NCBI GenBank assembly: GCA_002364615.1
Contig: DEYP01000013.1
Coordinates: 62,001 to 126,000, forward strand
Direction: 5' to 3'
Length of the DNA: 64,000 bases
Source: Arsukibacterium sp. UBA3155
Lineage (GTDB): Bacteria > Pseudomonadota > Gammaproteobacteria > Enterobacterales > Alteromonadaceae
Notes under the pieces: generated by a model
The model's database searches: none
Seen by the model: only the letters and a program-made list of their open reading frames with translations
Told to the model about the DNA's origin: nothing
Shown here: piece by piece, positions 18,136 through 27,022 of the stretch
Layout: each line of letters starts with the position of its first letter
Position numbering within the stretch: position 1 is the stretch's first letter
Made by a program: the position numbers and the translations under genes

Positions 18136-19725
18136 ATGTCTGAGCAAACTGCTGCCGTAAAAACCGGTTGGCTAAACCGTGCGCTAAACGGTATTGAAGT
18201 TGTCGGCAATAAATTGCCCGATCCGGCGGTGTTATTCGCAATATTGATGGTTGTGGTATGGGTGGCCTCGTGGCTGCTGTCTGGCGTGACATTTAACGAA
18301 GTGGATCCCCGTACCGGCGAAGCTATTTTAGTGAATAATCTGCTGCAAGCTGATTCTCTTGCCACGTTTATGGCAAAAATGGTTAATACCTTCGTGACTT
18401 TCCCGCCGCTTGGGGTGGTACTGGTTGCCATGCTTGGTCTGGGGGTTGCAGAATACACCGGTTTTATTAATGCCGGCCTGCGTTCTATTCTCAGTGTCAC
18501 GCCTAAAATGTTGTTAACACCGGTGTTGGTATTTGTTGGTGTGGTCAGCCATATGGCGGTAGACGCAGGTTATGTGCTGGTTATACCGCTGGGTGCAGTA
18601 ATTTTTTATGCTGCAGGCCGCCATCCGCTCGCAGGTATTGCAGCTGCGTTTGTTGGGGTGTCAGGTGGCTTCTCGGCAACGGTTCTGCCATCGAGCCTGG
18701 ATCCATTACTGTCAGGTCTTACTCAGGTTTCAGCGCGTTTATCCGCTGATCCCGCAGCCGCAGAAATGTTTATCAGTCCGATGAACAATTACTATTTCAC
18801 CACGGCTTCTACCGTGTTAGTCGTGCTGATTGGCTGGGTATTAACGGACAAATTTATTGAGCCCAGACTAAAGTCAACGCCAGTTGATGGTGATCCGGCT
18901 GACATGCCGAAAATGGACGATCTGAAACCAAACGAGCGTAAAGGTTTACGCTGGGCCAGTTTATCTATGCTGTTAAGCATTGTATTGCTCGTGCTGTCTA
19001 CCCTACCTGAAACCTCGGCTTGGCGTGCCCCGCCGGGTACCGTGCTGGCAGAAGGTCAGAACAACCTGTTGGTGTTCGCTGCACCGTTAATGCAATCTAT
19101 CGTCAGTATTATTTTTATCTTCTTCCTTATTCCGGGCATCGTATATGGCTATGTTTCCGGCTCGGCCAATAATCACCGCGAAATCATCAAAGGCATGAGC
19201 AAAGCGATGAGCGGCATGGGCTATTACATCGTTATGGCATTTTTCTGTGCTCAGTTTATTTATGCGTTTGGCCAGTCCAACCTTGGCGCATTGTTAGCCA
19301 TTAAAGGTGCAAACTGGTTGCAGGAAATGGCGTTCCCAATGGGCTTTACCCTGGTTGGTATTGTATTTCTATCAGGCTTTGTCAATTTAGTTGTGGGCTC
19401 CGCCTCGGCAAAATGGGCATTAATTGGTGCGGTGATGGTACCAATGCTAATGGAGCTTGGGGTGTCACCCGATTTAACTCAGGCGGCTTACCGCGTAGGT
19501 GATTCCTCTACCAATATCATTACCCCACTGTTGCCTTACTTTCCATTGGTCGTGGTGTTTTGCCAAAAGTATGTTAAATCTACGGGTATTGGCACCCTGA
19601 TTGCGCTGATGCTGCCTTACTCTGTTGCAATGTTAATTATGTGGACCTGTTTCCTTCTGGGTTTCTGGGCGCTGGATATACCACTGGGTATTGGCTCCAG
19701 CTACACCTTCCCTGCTGCAGGTTAG
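18136..19725 (+). CDS. AbgT family transporter
   Basis: This 529-residue inner-membrane protein has about 11-13 hydrophobic segments. The opening GIEVVGNKLPDPAVLF and the late motifs GSASAKWALIGAVMVPM and YRVGDSSTNIITPLLPYFP are characteristic of the AbgT family. Family members import p-aminobenzoyl-glutamate or export sulfonamides, so this gene may serve folate salvage or drug efflux. No abgA/B hydrolase genes lie beside it. It is a single-gene unit between two hairpin terminators, with a TATGAT element at 18040 that may be its -10 box. Confidence 0.9.
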   Translation: MSEQTAAVKTGWLNRALNGIEVVGNKLPDPAVLFAILMVVVWVASWLLSGVTFNEVDPRTGEAILVNNLLQADSLATFMAKMVNTFVTFPPLGVVLVAMLGLGVAEYTGFINAGLRSILSVTPKMLLTPVLVFVGVVSHMAVDAGYVLVIPLGAVIFYAAGRHPLAGIAAAFVGVSGGFSATVLPSSLDPLLSGLTQVSARLSADPAAAEMFISPMNNYYFTTASTVLVVLIGWVLTDKFIEPRLKSTPVDGDPADMPKMDDLKPNERKGLRWASLSMLLSIVLLVLSTLPETSAWRAPPGTVLAEGQNNLLVFAAPLMQSIVSIIFIFFLIPGIVYGYVSGSANNHREIIKGMSKAMSGMGYYIVMAFFCAQFIYAFGQSNLGALLAIKGANWLQEMAFPMGFTLVGIVFLSGFVNLVVGSASAKWALIGAVMVPMLMELGVSPDLTQAAYRVGDSSTNIITPLLPYFPLVVVFCQKYVKSTGIGTLIALMLPYSVAMLIMWTCFLLGFWALDIPLGIGSSYTFPAAG

Positions 19726-19749
19726 TTCTTACTGCATTAACATTTAAAC

Positions 19750-19780
19750 TGAAACCGCTGCTTTTGCAGCGGTTTTTTAT
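19750..19780 (+). terminator. intrinsic terminator after the AbgT transporter gene
   Basis: AACCGCTGC (19753-19761) pairs with GCAGCGGTT (19766-19774) around a TTTT loop and is followed by a T run. Confidence 0.9.
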
Positions 19781-19836
19781 TCTGAAAACAGATTATCCCT
19801 GCTACCATTAACCACTTTACCCGCGGAAAATTAAGT

Positions 19837-20565
19837 ATGCGTATTCCACGTATTTATACGCCACAGGCTTTGGCGGTCAACAAGCCGTTGCAACTGGAGG
19901 ATGACGCTGCCAACCATGTTGGCAGAGTATTACGAATGCAGGCAGGTCAGGCGTTGCAACTGTTTAATGGCGATGGCAATAACTACGGCGCAACGATTTT
20001 TGACGTCAGTAAAAAGCAGCTAACGGTCACCATTAGCCAGGTTGAGCCGAACCCGGTTGAGTCCCCTCTGCGTATTCATTTGGGCCAGGCTATTTCGCGT
20101 GGCGATCGGATGGATTTTGCTATTCAAAAAGCGGTAGAACTGGGCGTGACTGAAATTACCCCGCTGTTTACCGAACGATGCGGCGTAAAACTTGACGGCG
20201 AACGGCTGACAAAACGCAATGAGCAATGGCAAAAAATTGCGATAAGCGCCTGTGAGCAAAGCGGTCGTAGCGTGGTGCCGCAGGTTCATCCTGCCATTTC
20301 ATTAGACCTGTGGCTGGCCCAGCACACAAATTCATTGCGCCTGACCTTGGATCCTTGGGCCAGCGCCACCATTAAAACGTTAAGTGCCAGTCAGGATATC
20401 CGGTTGGTCATAGGTCCCGAAGGCGGCTTTACCGACAATGAAGTTACTGCGACCAGCCAGGCCGGCTTTACCGGCATTCAGCTTGGACCTAGAGTATTAC
20501 GCACGGAAACAGCGGCACTGACAGCAATTAGTGCTTTACAACTGCAATTTGGCGATCTCGCCTGA
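19837..20565 (+). CDS. rsmE: 16S rRNA (uracil-1498-N3)-methyltransferase RsmE
   Basis: This 242-residue SPOUT methyltransferase modifies U1498 of 16S rRNA. It has the N-terminal PUA-like part with HVGRVLRM and LFNGDG, and the knotted SAM site LVIGPEGGFTDNE ... LGPRVLRTETAAL. The following gene is gshB, the same order as in Escherichia coli (rsmE-gshB-yqgE-ruvX). It ends 7 bases before the gshB start. Confidence 0.95.
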   Translation: MRIPRIYTPQALAVNKPLQLEDDAANHVGRVLRMQAGQALQLFNGDGNNYGATIFDVSKKQLTVTISQVEPNPVESPLRIHLGQAISRGDRMDFAIQKAVELGVTEITPLFTERCGVKLDGERLTKRNEQWQKIAISACEQSGRSVVPQVHPAISLDLWLAQHTNSLRLTLDPWASATIKTLSASQDIRLVIGPEGGFTDNEVTATSQAGFTGIQLGPRVLRTETAALTAISALQLQFGDLA

Positions 20566-20572
20566 GGCATCT

Positions 20573-21529
20573 ATGACAGCAATTAAATTGGGGGTTGTAA
20601 TGGACCCCATCAGCCAGATCAATATTAAAAAAGATTCCAGCTTTGCTATGCTGCTTGAAGCACAGCACCGTGGCTATGAAATTCATTATATGGAAATGGC
20701 CGATTTATACTTGCTGGAAGGTGAAGCACGCGCCACAACCAAAACGCTGACCTTGCGTGAAGACACTCATAGCTGGTATCAGTTTAATAAACAGCAGGAT
20801 ATTGCCCTGGCAGATTTAAACGTTATTTTGATGCGCAAAGATCCGCCATTCGATACCGAATACATTTACGCCACTTATATATTAGAGCGGGCAGAGCAAG
20901 CGGGCAGTTTAATCGTCAATAAGCCACAAAGCCTGCGCGATGCCAATGAAAAACTGTATACCGCCTGGTTCAGCCAGTTTACGCCTAAAACCCTGGTTAG
21001 CCGTGATGCCGCCCGGTTAAAAGCGTTTTATCAGGCCGAGCAGGATGTCATTCTTAAGCCATTGGACGGCATGGGCGGCGCGTCCATTTTTCGCTTAAAA
21101 CCCGGTGATGCCAATGTCAGCGTGATAATTGAAACCCTGACCGAGCATGGCAGCCGCTATGCAATGGCACAGCAATATATCGCCAAGATAACAGAAGGTG
21201 ATAAACGGATATTAGTGATTGATGGCGAGCCGGTACCTTACTGTCTGGCCCGAATTCCGGCCAGTGGCGAAACCCGGGGTAACCTGGCGGCAGGCGGCAG
21301 AGGCGAAGCCCGGCCGCTTAGCGACTCAGACTGGGCGATTGCCCGGGCGCTTGGGCCGGTATTAAAAGAAAAAGGACTCATTTTTGTGGGGTTAGACGTA
21401 ATAGGTGATAAGCTTACAGAGATCAATGTCACCAGCCCCACCTGTATTCGCGAAATCGAGGCGGCTTATCCGGTAAGTATTACCGGTATGTTATTCGATG
21501 CCATCGAACAACGCCTGGCCGTCACCTGA
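20573..21529 (+). CDS. gshB: glutathione synthetase
   Basis: This ATP-grasp enzyme joins glycine to gamma-glutamylcysteine. The start is the ATG at 20573 (MTAIKLGVVMDPISQINIKK) with GAGG upstream; the frame is open back into rsmE but lacks a start signal there. The 318-residue protein shows NKPQSLRDANEK, the ATP-grasp glycine loop LDGMGGASIF, and the metal and substrate motif TEINVTSPTCIREIE. Context rsmE-gshB-yqgE-ruvX is typical. Confidence 0.96.
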   Translation: MTAIKLGVVMDPISQINIKKDSSFAMLLEAQHRGYEIHYMEMADLYLLEGEARATTKTLTLREDTHSWYQFNKQQDIALADLNVILMRKDPPFDTEYIYATYILERAEQAGSLIVNKPQSLRDANEKLYTAWFSQFTPKTLVSRDAARLKAFYQAEQDVILKPLDGMGGASIFRLKPGDANVSVIIETLTEHGSRYAMAQQYIAKITEGDKRILVIDGEPVPYCLARIPASGETRGNLAAGGRGEARPLSDSDWAIARALGPVLKEKGLIFVGLDVIGDKLTEINVTSPTCIREIEAAYPVSITGMLFDAIEQRLAVT

Positions 21530-21571
21530 ATGTTGTAACCATAATAATGTAACTTTAAAAGTGAGGTTGTT

Positions 21572-22129
21572 ATGCAAGATTTCCAGAATCATTTTCTTAT
21601 TGCTATGCCTGCACTGGACGATCCGATGTTTAAGCGCAGTGTCACCTATATTTGTGAACATTCTGCAGAGGGCGCCATGGGAATTGTTATTAACCATCCG
21701 CTAAACGTTACCGTGGCTGAATTACTTGAACAGTTAGAAATAGAGTTTGACGGTAACAGTGCAGTTGCCCGCAGCGCAGTATGCGCCGGTGGCCCGGTGC
21801 AAAGTGACCGCGGCTTTGTGTTACACAGCCCAAAAGGCGGTTACCACAGCAGCCTGGAACTGAACAATGGCCTGATGGTCACCACCTCGAAAGACATTTT
21901 AATGGACCTGACCACCAAGGAAGCACCAGAGAAATTTTTGCTGGCCCTGGGTTATGCCGGTTGGACCGCCGGTCAGCTTGAGCAGGAAATCAGCGACAAT
22001 AGCTGGCTGGTGATCCCGGCTGATAACACCATTATTTTTGATTTAAGCCACGCTGAAAAATGGCAATCTGCCACGGCGAAGATGGGCATTAAAACCTGGC
22101 AACTTACCGCAGAGGCCGGCCACGCATAA
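21572..22129 (+). CDS. yqgE: YqgE/AlgH family protein
   Basis: The 185-residue protein opens with [25 protein letters not shown] and contains [11 protein letters not shown] and [15 protein letters not shown], all conserved in the UPF0301/AlgH family. The biochemical role is unknown; the family was once linked to alginate regulation. It overlaps ruvX by one base (TAATG), so translation is probably coupled. Confidence 0.94.
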   Translation: MQDFQNHFLIAMPALDDPMFKRSVTYICEHSAEGAMGIVINHPLNVTVAELLEQLEIEFDGNSAVARSAVCAGGPVQSDRGFVLHSPKGGYHSSLELNNGLMVTTSKDILMDLTTKEAPEKFLLALGYAGWTAGQLEQEISDNSWLVIPADNTIIFDLSHAEKWQSATAKMGIKTWQLTAEAGHA

Positions 22130-22551
22130 TGAGCAGCAGCAGAACCGTACTCAGTTTTGATTACGGCACCAAGAGCATCGGCGTGGCGGTAGGCAATGAG
22201 CTTACCGGCAGCGCCACCTTACTTACCGCGCTTAAGGCGCAAGACGGTATTCCTGATTGGGAGCAGATAGCAAAACTAATTAGCGACTGGCAACCACAAT
22301 TATTGCTGGTGGGCCTGCCGCTTAACATGGACGGCAGCGAACAGGACTTTACCATTCGTACCCGCAAATTTGCTAATCGGCTGCATGGCAGGTTTGGGTT
22401 AGCCGTAGAATTTCATGACGAACGGCTTTCAACAGCCGATGCCCGTAGCCGGTTATTTGCACAAGGCGGCTATCGAAAACTGGCGAAAGACAAAGTAGAT
22501 AGTGTGTCGGCGCAAATTATTTTTGAAGGTTGGTATGAGCAACAGCCCTGA
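22129..22551 (+). CDS. ruvX: putative pre-16S rRNA nuclease / Holliday junction resolvase-like RuvX
   Basis: This 140-residue RNase H-fold protein has the conserved motifs [14 protein letters not shown] (first catalytic Asp), [14 protein letters not shown], and [15 protein letters not shown] (Glu and Asp). The family is needed for 16S rRNA 5' end maturation in E. coli, and resolvase activity has been proposed. Its 3' end overlaps the start of the DUF1653 gene by 17 bases. Confidence 0.94.
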   Translation: MSSSRTVLSFDYGTKSIGVAVGNELTGSATLLTALKAQDGIPDWEQIAKLISDWQPQLLLVGLPLNMDGSEQDFTIRTRKFANRLHGRFGLAVEFHDERLSTADARSRLFAQGGYRKLAKDKVDSVSAQIIFEGWYEQQP

Positions 22552-22831
22552 GCGAGATAACAGCCTTGAGCGAGATAACAGCCCTGAGCGGACTAACAGC
22601 CCTGAGCCAGATATAGCCCGGGGTTATTATCAGCATTACAAAGGCGCTTATTATCAGGTTATTGATCTGGCCCGGCATAGCGAAACTGAAGAATGGCTGG
22701 TCATTTACCGGCCACTTTATGGCGACAGTGGTTTATGGGCGCGTCCGGCCACTATGTTCGCTGAAAATGTCACCATCGCCGGCGAAGAGCTGGCCCGCTT
22801 TGCATTTATTGGCAGCCAACCACCTGCCTGA
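22535..22831 (+). CDS. DUF1653 domain protein with an N-terminal hexapeptide repeat
   Basis: The start is the ATG at 22535 inside the end of ruvX. The 98-residue protein has a C-terminal DUF1653 domain (about 30-95; [39 protein letters not shown]). The family usually spans only that domain. Here the N-terminus is extended by four copies of a six-residue unit ([24 protein letters not shown]), encoded by an 18-bp tandem repeat. The function of the domain is unknown. Confidence 0.82.
   Translation: MSNSPERDNSLERDNSPERTNSPEPDIARGYYQHYKGAYYQVIDLARHSETEEWLVIYRPLYGDSGLWARPATMFAENVTIAGEELARFAFIGSQPPA
22541..22612 (+). repeat. four tandem 18-bp repeats within the DUF1653 gene
   Basis: The unit AACAGCCCTGAGCGAGAT is repeated with few changes at 22541-22558, 22559-22576, 22577-22594 and 22595-22612. 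The unit length keeps the reading frame. The first copy overlaps the end of ruvX. Confidence 0.9.
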
Positions 22832-23134
22832 GCCGTTCATCCCTCTACGTTATATATCGCATCTTGCCGAAAATCACCGCAATTAACCGCTTATCATATT
22901 TTTAACCTGCCTGACGTTAATTCACTTTAGTATTCTCACCGTTAGCTAAACCTTAGCAAAATGTCGTTACATTTAATTTATTAATGAATACGCAGGAGCA
23001 TGATATGTTTGAATCGTTAGAGTGGTTTCACCTGTACGAATAGCACAATCCCTGATTTAGTCTGATAGGTGTGGCATGCAGTGGCAAACTACTGACAAAA
23101 AAATGAATTATAACAAAGACAATGGAGAGCACTC
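22832..23134. other. intergenic region before the Yip1 gene
   Basis: This 303-base gap holds the short open frame at 23005-23043 and presumably the promoter of the Yip1-MacAB genes. No hairpin terminator or recognisable operator was found. Confidence 0.5.
23005..23043 (+). CDS. possible 12-residue leader peptide or small protein
   Basis: ATG at 23005 follows an AGGAG box at 6 bases spacing, better than many real genes here. The frame encodes MFESLEWFHLYE and stops at 23043, 91 bases before the Yip1 gene. It resembles no peptide I know. It could be a leader peptide, a micro-protein, or chance; the ribosome binding site is the only support. Confidence 0.3.
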   Translation: MFESLEWFHLYE

Positions 23135-23830
23135 ATGAGTAAGAATGTTGGTCAGGCACTGGTCGATATTTATGTCGCACCCAAGCAAGTATTCAATGTG
23201 CTACCCGAGAAAAAAGGCTGGAGCTGGTTGCCTTTATTAATCATTCTCGCGGTTAACACTATCGGTATCTGGTACTTTTATTCCGGTATGAGCCCAGAGT
23301 GGATTGTTGAGCAGCAAATTGCCCAGACTGCCCACAACATGACCCCGGCAGAAATAGAGCAAAGCCGCGCTGTCATGGGCCAGATGGCCGACAAAACCGG
23401 TATTATTTCGGTTGGTGCGCTGCTGGTTATGACGCCCATCATGCTGGCTATTATGGCGTTATATTTAATGCTGGTGGGCAACCCTGGTCAAAAACGCCCC
23501 TTCGGTGACTGGTTCGCTATGGCCATCTGGAGCAACATGCCTGGGGTCATTAATATGCTTGGATTAATTGTGCTGGTACTACTTAGCAGTGATCCTAACT
23601 TACCGCTTACTACTGCTAATTATTTATCGATAAATCAATTAGTTCTGGGGCTGGAACCGGGTCAGGCCTGGTATGCCTGGGCTGAGAATTTCAACTTAAT
23701 CTTTCTGTGGATCAGTGGTTTATTTGCGGTAGGTTTGAATAGCTGGAGTGGTTACAGTGCAGCAAAAAGTACCCTACTCGGTTTTCTGCCGCTAGTGGTT
23801 ATCTATGGTCTGTGGGCCGTGTTTATCTGA
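23135..23830 (+). CDS. Yip1 family membrane protein
   Basis: This 231-residue inner-membrane protein has about five membrane segments (about 30-50, 85-110, 125-150, 185-205, 210-230). The N-terminal VDIYVAPKQVFNVLPEKKGW and the FGDWFAMAIWSNMPGV block match the Yip1 domain family. Bacterial members have no settled function. A GGAGAG box precedes the ATG. The gene is followed after 22 bases by a MacA-like adaptor, so they may form one operon. Confidence 0.82.
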   Translation: MSKNVGQALVDIYVAPKQVFNVLPEKKGWSWLPLLIILAVNTIGIWYFYSGMSPEWIVEQQIAQTAHNMTPAEIEQSRAVMGQMADKTGIISVGALLVMTPIMLAIMALYLMLVGNPGQKRPFGDWFAMAIWSNMPGVINMLGLIVLVLLSSDPNLPLTTANYLSINQLVLGLEPGQAWYAWAENFNLIFLWISGLFAVGLNSWSGYSAAKSTLLGFLPLVVIYGLWAVFI

Positions 23831-23852
23831 ATCGAATAAACGGAATTTACCG

Positions 23853-25013
23853 ATGAAAAAAGTGCTGATACTGCTGGTCATCGTAGTGGCGCTGGCAGGC
23901 TTAATTGGCCTGAGCCAATACCGTAAACAACAGCAAACCACCAGTGTTACAACGGCACTGGTTACTGAGGGCGCGCTGGCCGACAGTATTCTGGCATCGG
24001 GCAATCTGGAATTTAATACCCAAATTCAGATCCGCTCAGAAGTTACCGGCCGGGTACTGGAAGTGTTAGTGGCAGAAGGTGATGTGGTCGAAAAAGGTCA
24101 GGTGCTGATGCGCCTGGATGACACCGCGTTTGCTGCTGACGTTAACCGTACCCGGGCCATGGTGCAAAGCCAGCAAATCGATATTGCCCGGGCCAAAGCC
24201 CAGTTGGCTGATTTGCAACGACAGTTCAGTCGCCAGCAGCAACTTTATAGCAATGGCCTTATTCAGCAGGAAACCATAGACAGCCTGCAAAGCCAGCTGG
24301 ATATCGCCAACATTAACGTGCGCGCTACCCAGGCTGCGTTACAGCAAGGCCAGGCAACCCTGGCGATGGCAGAAGATAACTTAAGTAAAACCGTATACCG
24401 GGCACCCATTGCCGGCCTGTTGTCCACGGTTGATATTAAGCCAGGCGAGACCGTAATCGCTGGCAGCACCAATATTATTGGCAGCCCGCTAATGACTCTG
24501 GCCGATCCCAGTGCCATTCTGGCCGAACTGCGGGTAGATGAAGCCGATATTGCCAATGTGCACCTGGGACAACAAGCTGAAATTTATGCCGCCGCTTACC
24601 CGCATCAGGCCATTAACGGTGAGGTTATCCAAATTGCCACATCGGCACGGTACATGAATCAAAGCCAGAGCTTGTCCTTCCGGGTTAAGGTATTACTGCA
24701 ACCTGAAGATATTGCGCTATACCCCGGGATGAGTTGCCGTGCTGAAATTATTTTATCGCAAAAGCAACACAGCCTGCAGGTACCTATTGCCGCTATTCAG
24801 CAAAATGCCCAAACAGGTGATGATTACTTTGTCTGGAAAGTTGCCGATGGTCTGGCGACAAAACAAATGGTCACCCTGGGCATGGCAACAGATATTGCAC
24901 AGGAAATTGTTAGCGGCCTGCAGATAGATGATGAAGTTATCGTTGGCCCCGCCCGCACCATGCTGGGGTTAACCGAAGGGCGACGGCTGGACACAGAGCG
25001 GCAGGAAAACTGA
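23853..25013 (+). CDS. MacA-like periplasmic adaptor protein (HlyD/RND-MFP family)
   Basis: The start is the ATG at 23853 (MKKVLILLVIVVALAGLIGL), which begins an N-terminal membrane anchor; the frame open upstream is not signal-like. The 386-residue protein has a lipoyl-type barrel (about 50-80, GRVLEVLVAEGDVVEKGQVL), a coiled-coil hairpin (about 85-180), the second half of the lipoyl domain (YRAPIAGLLSTVDIKPGETV), and a beta-barrel. It should link the following ABC transporter to an outer-membrane channel, as in MacAB-TolC. The substrate is unknown. Confidence 0.88.
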   Translation: MKKVLILLVIVVALAGLIGLSQYRKQQQTTSVTTALVTEGALADSILASGNLEFNTQIQIRSEVTGRVLEVLVAEGDVVEKGQVLMRLDDTAFAADVNRTRAMVQSQQIDIARAKAQLADLQRQFSRQQQLYSNGLIQQETIDSLQSQLDIANINVRATQAALQQGQATLAMAEDNLSKTVYRAPIAGLLSTVDIKPGETVIAGSTNIIGSPLMTLADPSAILAELRVDEADIANVHLGQQAEIYAAAYPHQAINGEVIQIATSARYMNQSQSLSFRVKVLLQPEDIALYPGMSCRAEIILSQKQHSLQVPIAAIQQNAQTGDDYFVWKVADGLATKQMVTLGMATDIAQEIVSGLQIDDEVIVGPARTMLGLTEGRRLDTERQEN

Positions 25014-25014
25014 G

Positions 25015-25725
25015 ATGAGCGATGCTGTTATCCAGCTTAAGCAAGTCAGTAAAAGTTATCAGATGGCTGATGAGACATTTTACGCGTTAAAACAGGTTGA
25101 TTTAGCCATTGTTGAAAATGACTATGTCGCTATTATAGGGCCTTCAGGTTCCGGTAAATCAACCTTAATGAATATTCTCGGTTGCTTAGATTCGCCAAGT
25201 GCCGGCCATTACCAGTTGGCTGGCCGCGATGTCTCAACCATGAATGAAACGGAACTGGCCGAGCTTCGCAACGAAGCTGTGGGGTTTATTTTTCAAAGTT
25301 TTAATCTGCTGCCCCGTGCCACCGTGCTGGCCAATGTCATGCAGCCGCTTATTTACCGGTTAATGGCCAATAGTGAGCGTAAAACGCTGGCATTAGAGGC
25401 ATTACGCCGGGTTGGACTTAGCGATAAAACCGGACATTTACCTAACCAGTTGTCCGGCGGGCAACGTCAGCGTGTCGCTATTGCCAGGGCACTGGTGACC
25501 AAGCCACGCATTTTGCTGGGCGATGAACCCACCGGTAACCTGGACAGCAAAACTACCAAAGACATTATGAAATTATTTGACCAGCTGCATCAGGAAGGCC
25601 ATACCATTATTCTGGTGACCCACGAGCAGGACATTGCTGATCACTGCCAGCGGGTTATCCGGCTGGTTGACGGCGAAGTTGAACAGGATTTTCGAAACCC
25701 ACAGGAAGTAACCGCTGATGCTTAA
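25015..25725 (+). CDS. MacB/LolD-type ABC transporter ATP-binding protein
   Basis: This 236-residue ATPase has Walker A GPSGSGKS (about 42-49), Q-loop FQSFNLLP, signature LSGGQRQRVAIARA, Walker B ILLGDEPTGNLDS and switch His in LVTHE. NLDS after Walker B is typical of the LolD/MacB/FtsE branch. It is one base after the adaptor gene and overlaps the permease gene by 8 bases, so the three are a transport operon. Confidence 0.93.
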   Translation: MSDAVIQLKQVSKSYQMADETFYALKQVDLAIVENDYVAIIGPSGSGKSTLMNILGCLDSPSAGHYQLAGRDVSTMNETELAELRNEAVGFIFQSFNLLPRATVLANVMQPLIYRLMANSERKTLALEALRRVGLSDKTGHLPNQLSGGQRQRVAIARALVTKPRILLGDEPTGNLDSKTTKDIMKLFDQLHQEGHTIILVTHEQDIADHCQRVIRLVDGEVEQDFRNPQEVTADA

Positions 25726-26956
25726 ATTACTCCATGCCGGTTTCGAGGGAACCAAAGCGGCCTTTGCCTCCATTCGCGCTCATGGCTTGCGCAGCGCTTT
25801 GACCACGCTGGGAATTATTATCGGGGTGGCCGCGGTCATCACCGTGGTTGCCATTATGCAGGGGCTTAGTCACAGTATTACCAGTCAGCTGGATGACTTA
25901 GGCAGCGATATGATAACGCTTCGTGCCTACACCCCAACAAACCAGCAAATGCTCGGCCTGCAGAACCGGCTGCATTACGATGATTTTCTGCTGTTAAAAA
26001 GCCGGATAAGCAATGTTGAAGATATGACCGCCAGTATGCAGGCATTTAGCATGGGCTCTCAGGTGCAATATGGCCGCAACACCGCGCAATCTCAGATCAT
26101 CGGAACCGACAGCAGTTATCAGAATGTGGTGCGGGTATATCCGGAATCAGGCCGGTTTTTATCTGGCAGTGATGATGATCGGCGCCGCCGCGTGGCCTTT
26201 ATTGGTTCGTCGTTAATTAAACAGCTTGATTTACCCGCTAACCCGGTTGGTGAGTTTATTAATTTATCCGGTGACTGGTTTCGGATCATTGGCGTGGCTG
26301 AAACCCGCGGCAGTATGTTTGGTTTTGATCAGGATAATTATATTATTGCACCCTTCAGTACCATTCGCTCGCTAAGTGGAGAACGCGCTGCCCGCAATAT
26401 TGATGTGATGTTTCGCCCGGCGCCCGGCGCCGATGCTAAACAAATACAGCAACAAATGCGCGCTGTACTGCGCCAACACTATAAACTAGCAGCGGATGAG
26501 CCCGATCCGTTTGAATTTGTCAGTGCTGAGCGCATGATAGAGCAGTTCAATACCATTACCAGCACCATTACCCTGGTCGCCGGCGGCGTGGTCAGCATCA
26601 GCTTGCTGGTTGGCGGCATTGGCGTAATGAATATTATGCTGGTATCCGTTACCGAGCGTACCCGGGAAATTGGTATTGTTAAAGCCCTGGGCGCTACGCC
26701 GCAGTTTATTCTGATCCAGTTTCTGGTCGAGGCACTGGTGCTATCCTTATTTGGCGGCATTATTGGCCTGGCACTGGGCGCTGGTGTTGCCAGCTTTATT
26801 GGCCTGATGATGCCAGCCATGCCCGAAGCCCTGGTGCCGTTGTGGGCCGTGTTACTGGCCATTGGCTTTACCACGTTAATTGGCGTGGTATTTGGTCTGG
26901 CGCCGGCTATTAAAGCGTCACGCTTAAACCCGATAGACGCTCTGCGCTATGAGTAA
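25718..26956 (+). CDS. MacB/FtsX-type ABC transporter permease
   Basis: The 412-residue protein has the MacB layout: an N-terminal membrane helix (LTTLGIIIGVAAVITVVAIM), a large periplasmic MacB_PCD domain (about 50-270), and three C-terminal membrane helices of the FtsX type with VTERTREIGIVKALGATP. Unlike E. coli MacB the ATPase is separate. Mechanotransmission through the adaptor, not passage through the membrane, is the known mode for this class. Substrates in the class include peptides, macrolides and lipoproteins. Confidence 0.92.
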   Translation: MLKLLHAGFEGTKAAFASIRAHGLRSALTTLGIIIGVAAVITVVAIMQGLSHSITSQLDDLGSDMITLRAYTPTNQQMLGLQNRLHYDDFLLLKSRISNVEDMTASMQAFSMGSQVQYGRNTAQSQIIGTDSSYQNVVRVYPESGRFLSGSDDDRRRRVAFIGSSLIKQLDLPANPVGEFINLSGDWFRIIGVAETRGSMFGFDQDNYIIAPFSTIRSLSGERAARNIDVMFRPAPGADAKQIQQQMRAVLRQHYKLAADEPDPFEFVSAERMIEQFNTITSTITLVAGGVVSISLLVGGIGVMNIMLVSVTERTREIGIVKALGATPQFILIQFLVEALVLSLFGGIIGLALGAGVASFIGLMMPAMPEALVPLWAVLLAIGFTTLIGVVFGLAPAIKASRLNPIDALRYE

Positions 26957-27022
26957 TGCTCCAGCACCACAAGCGCCGGCAATTGAGCCAGCTTTTCGAC
27001 CGCTTTTAAGCCAGAAGCATTA

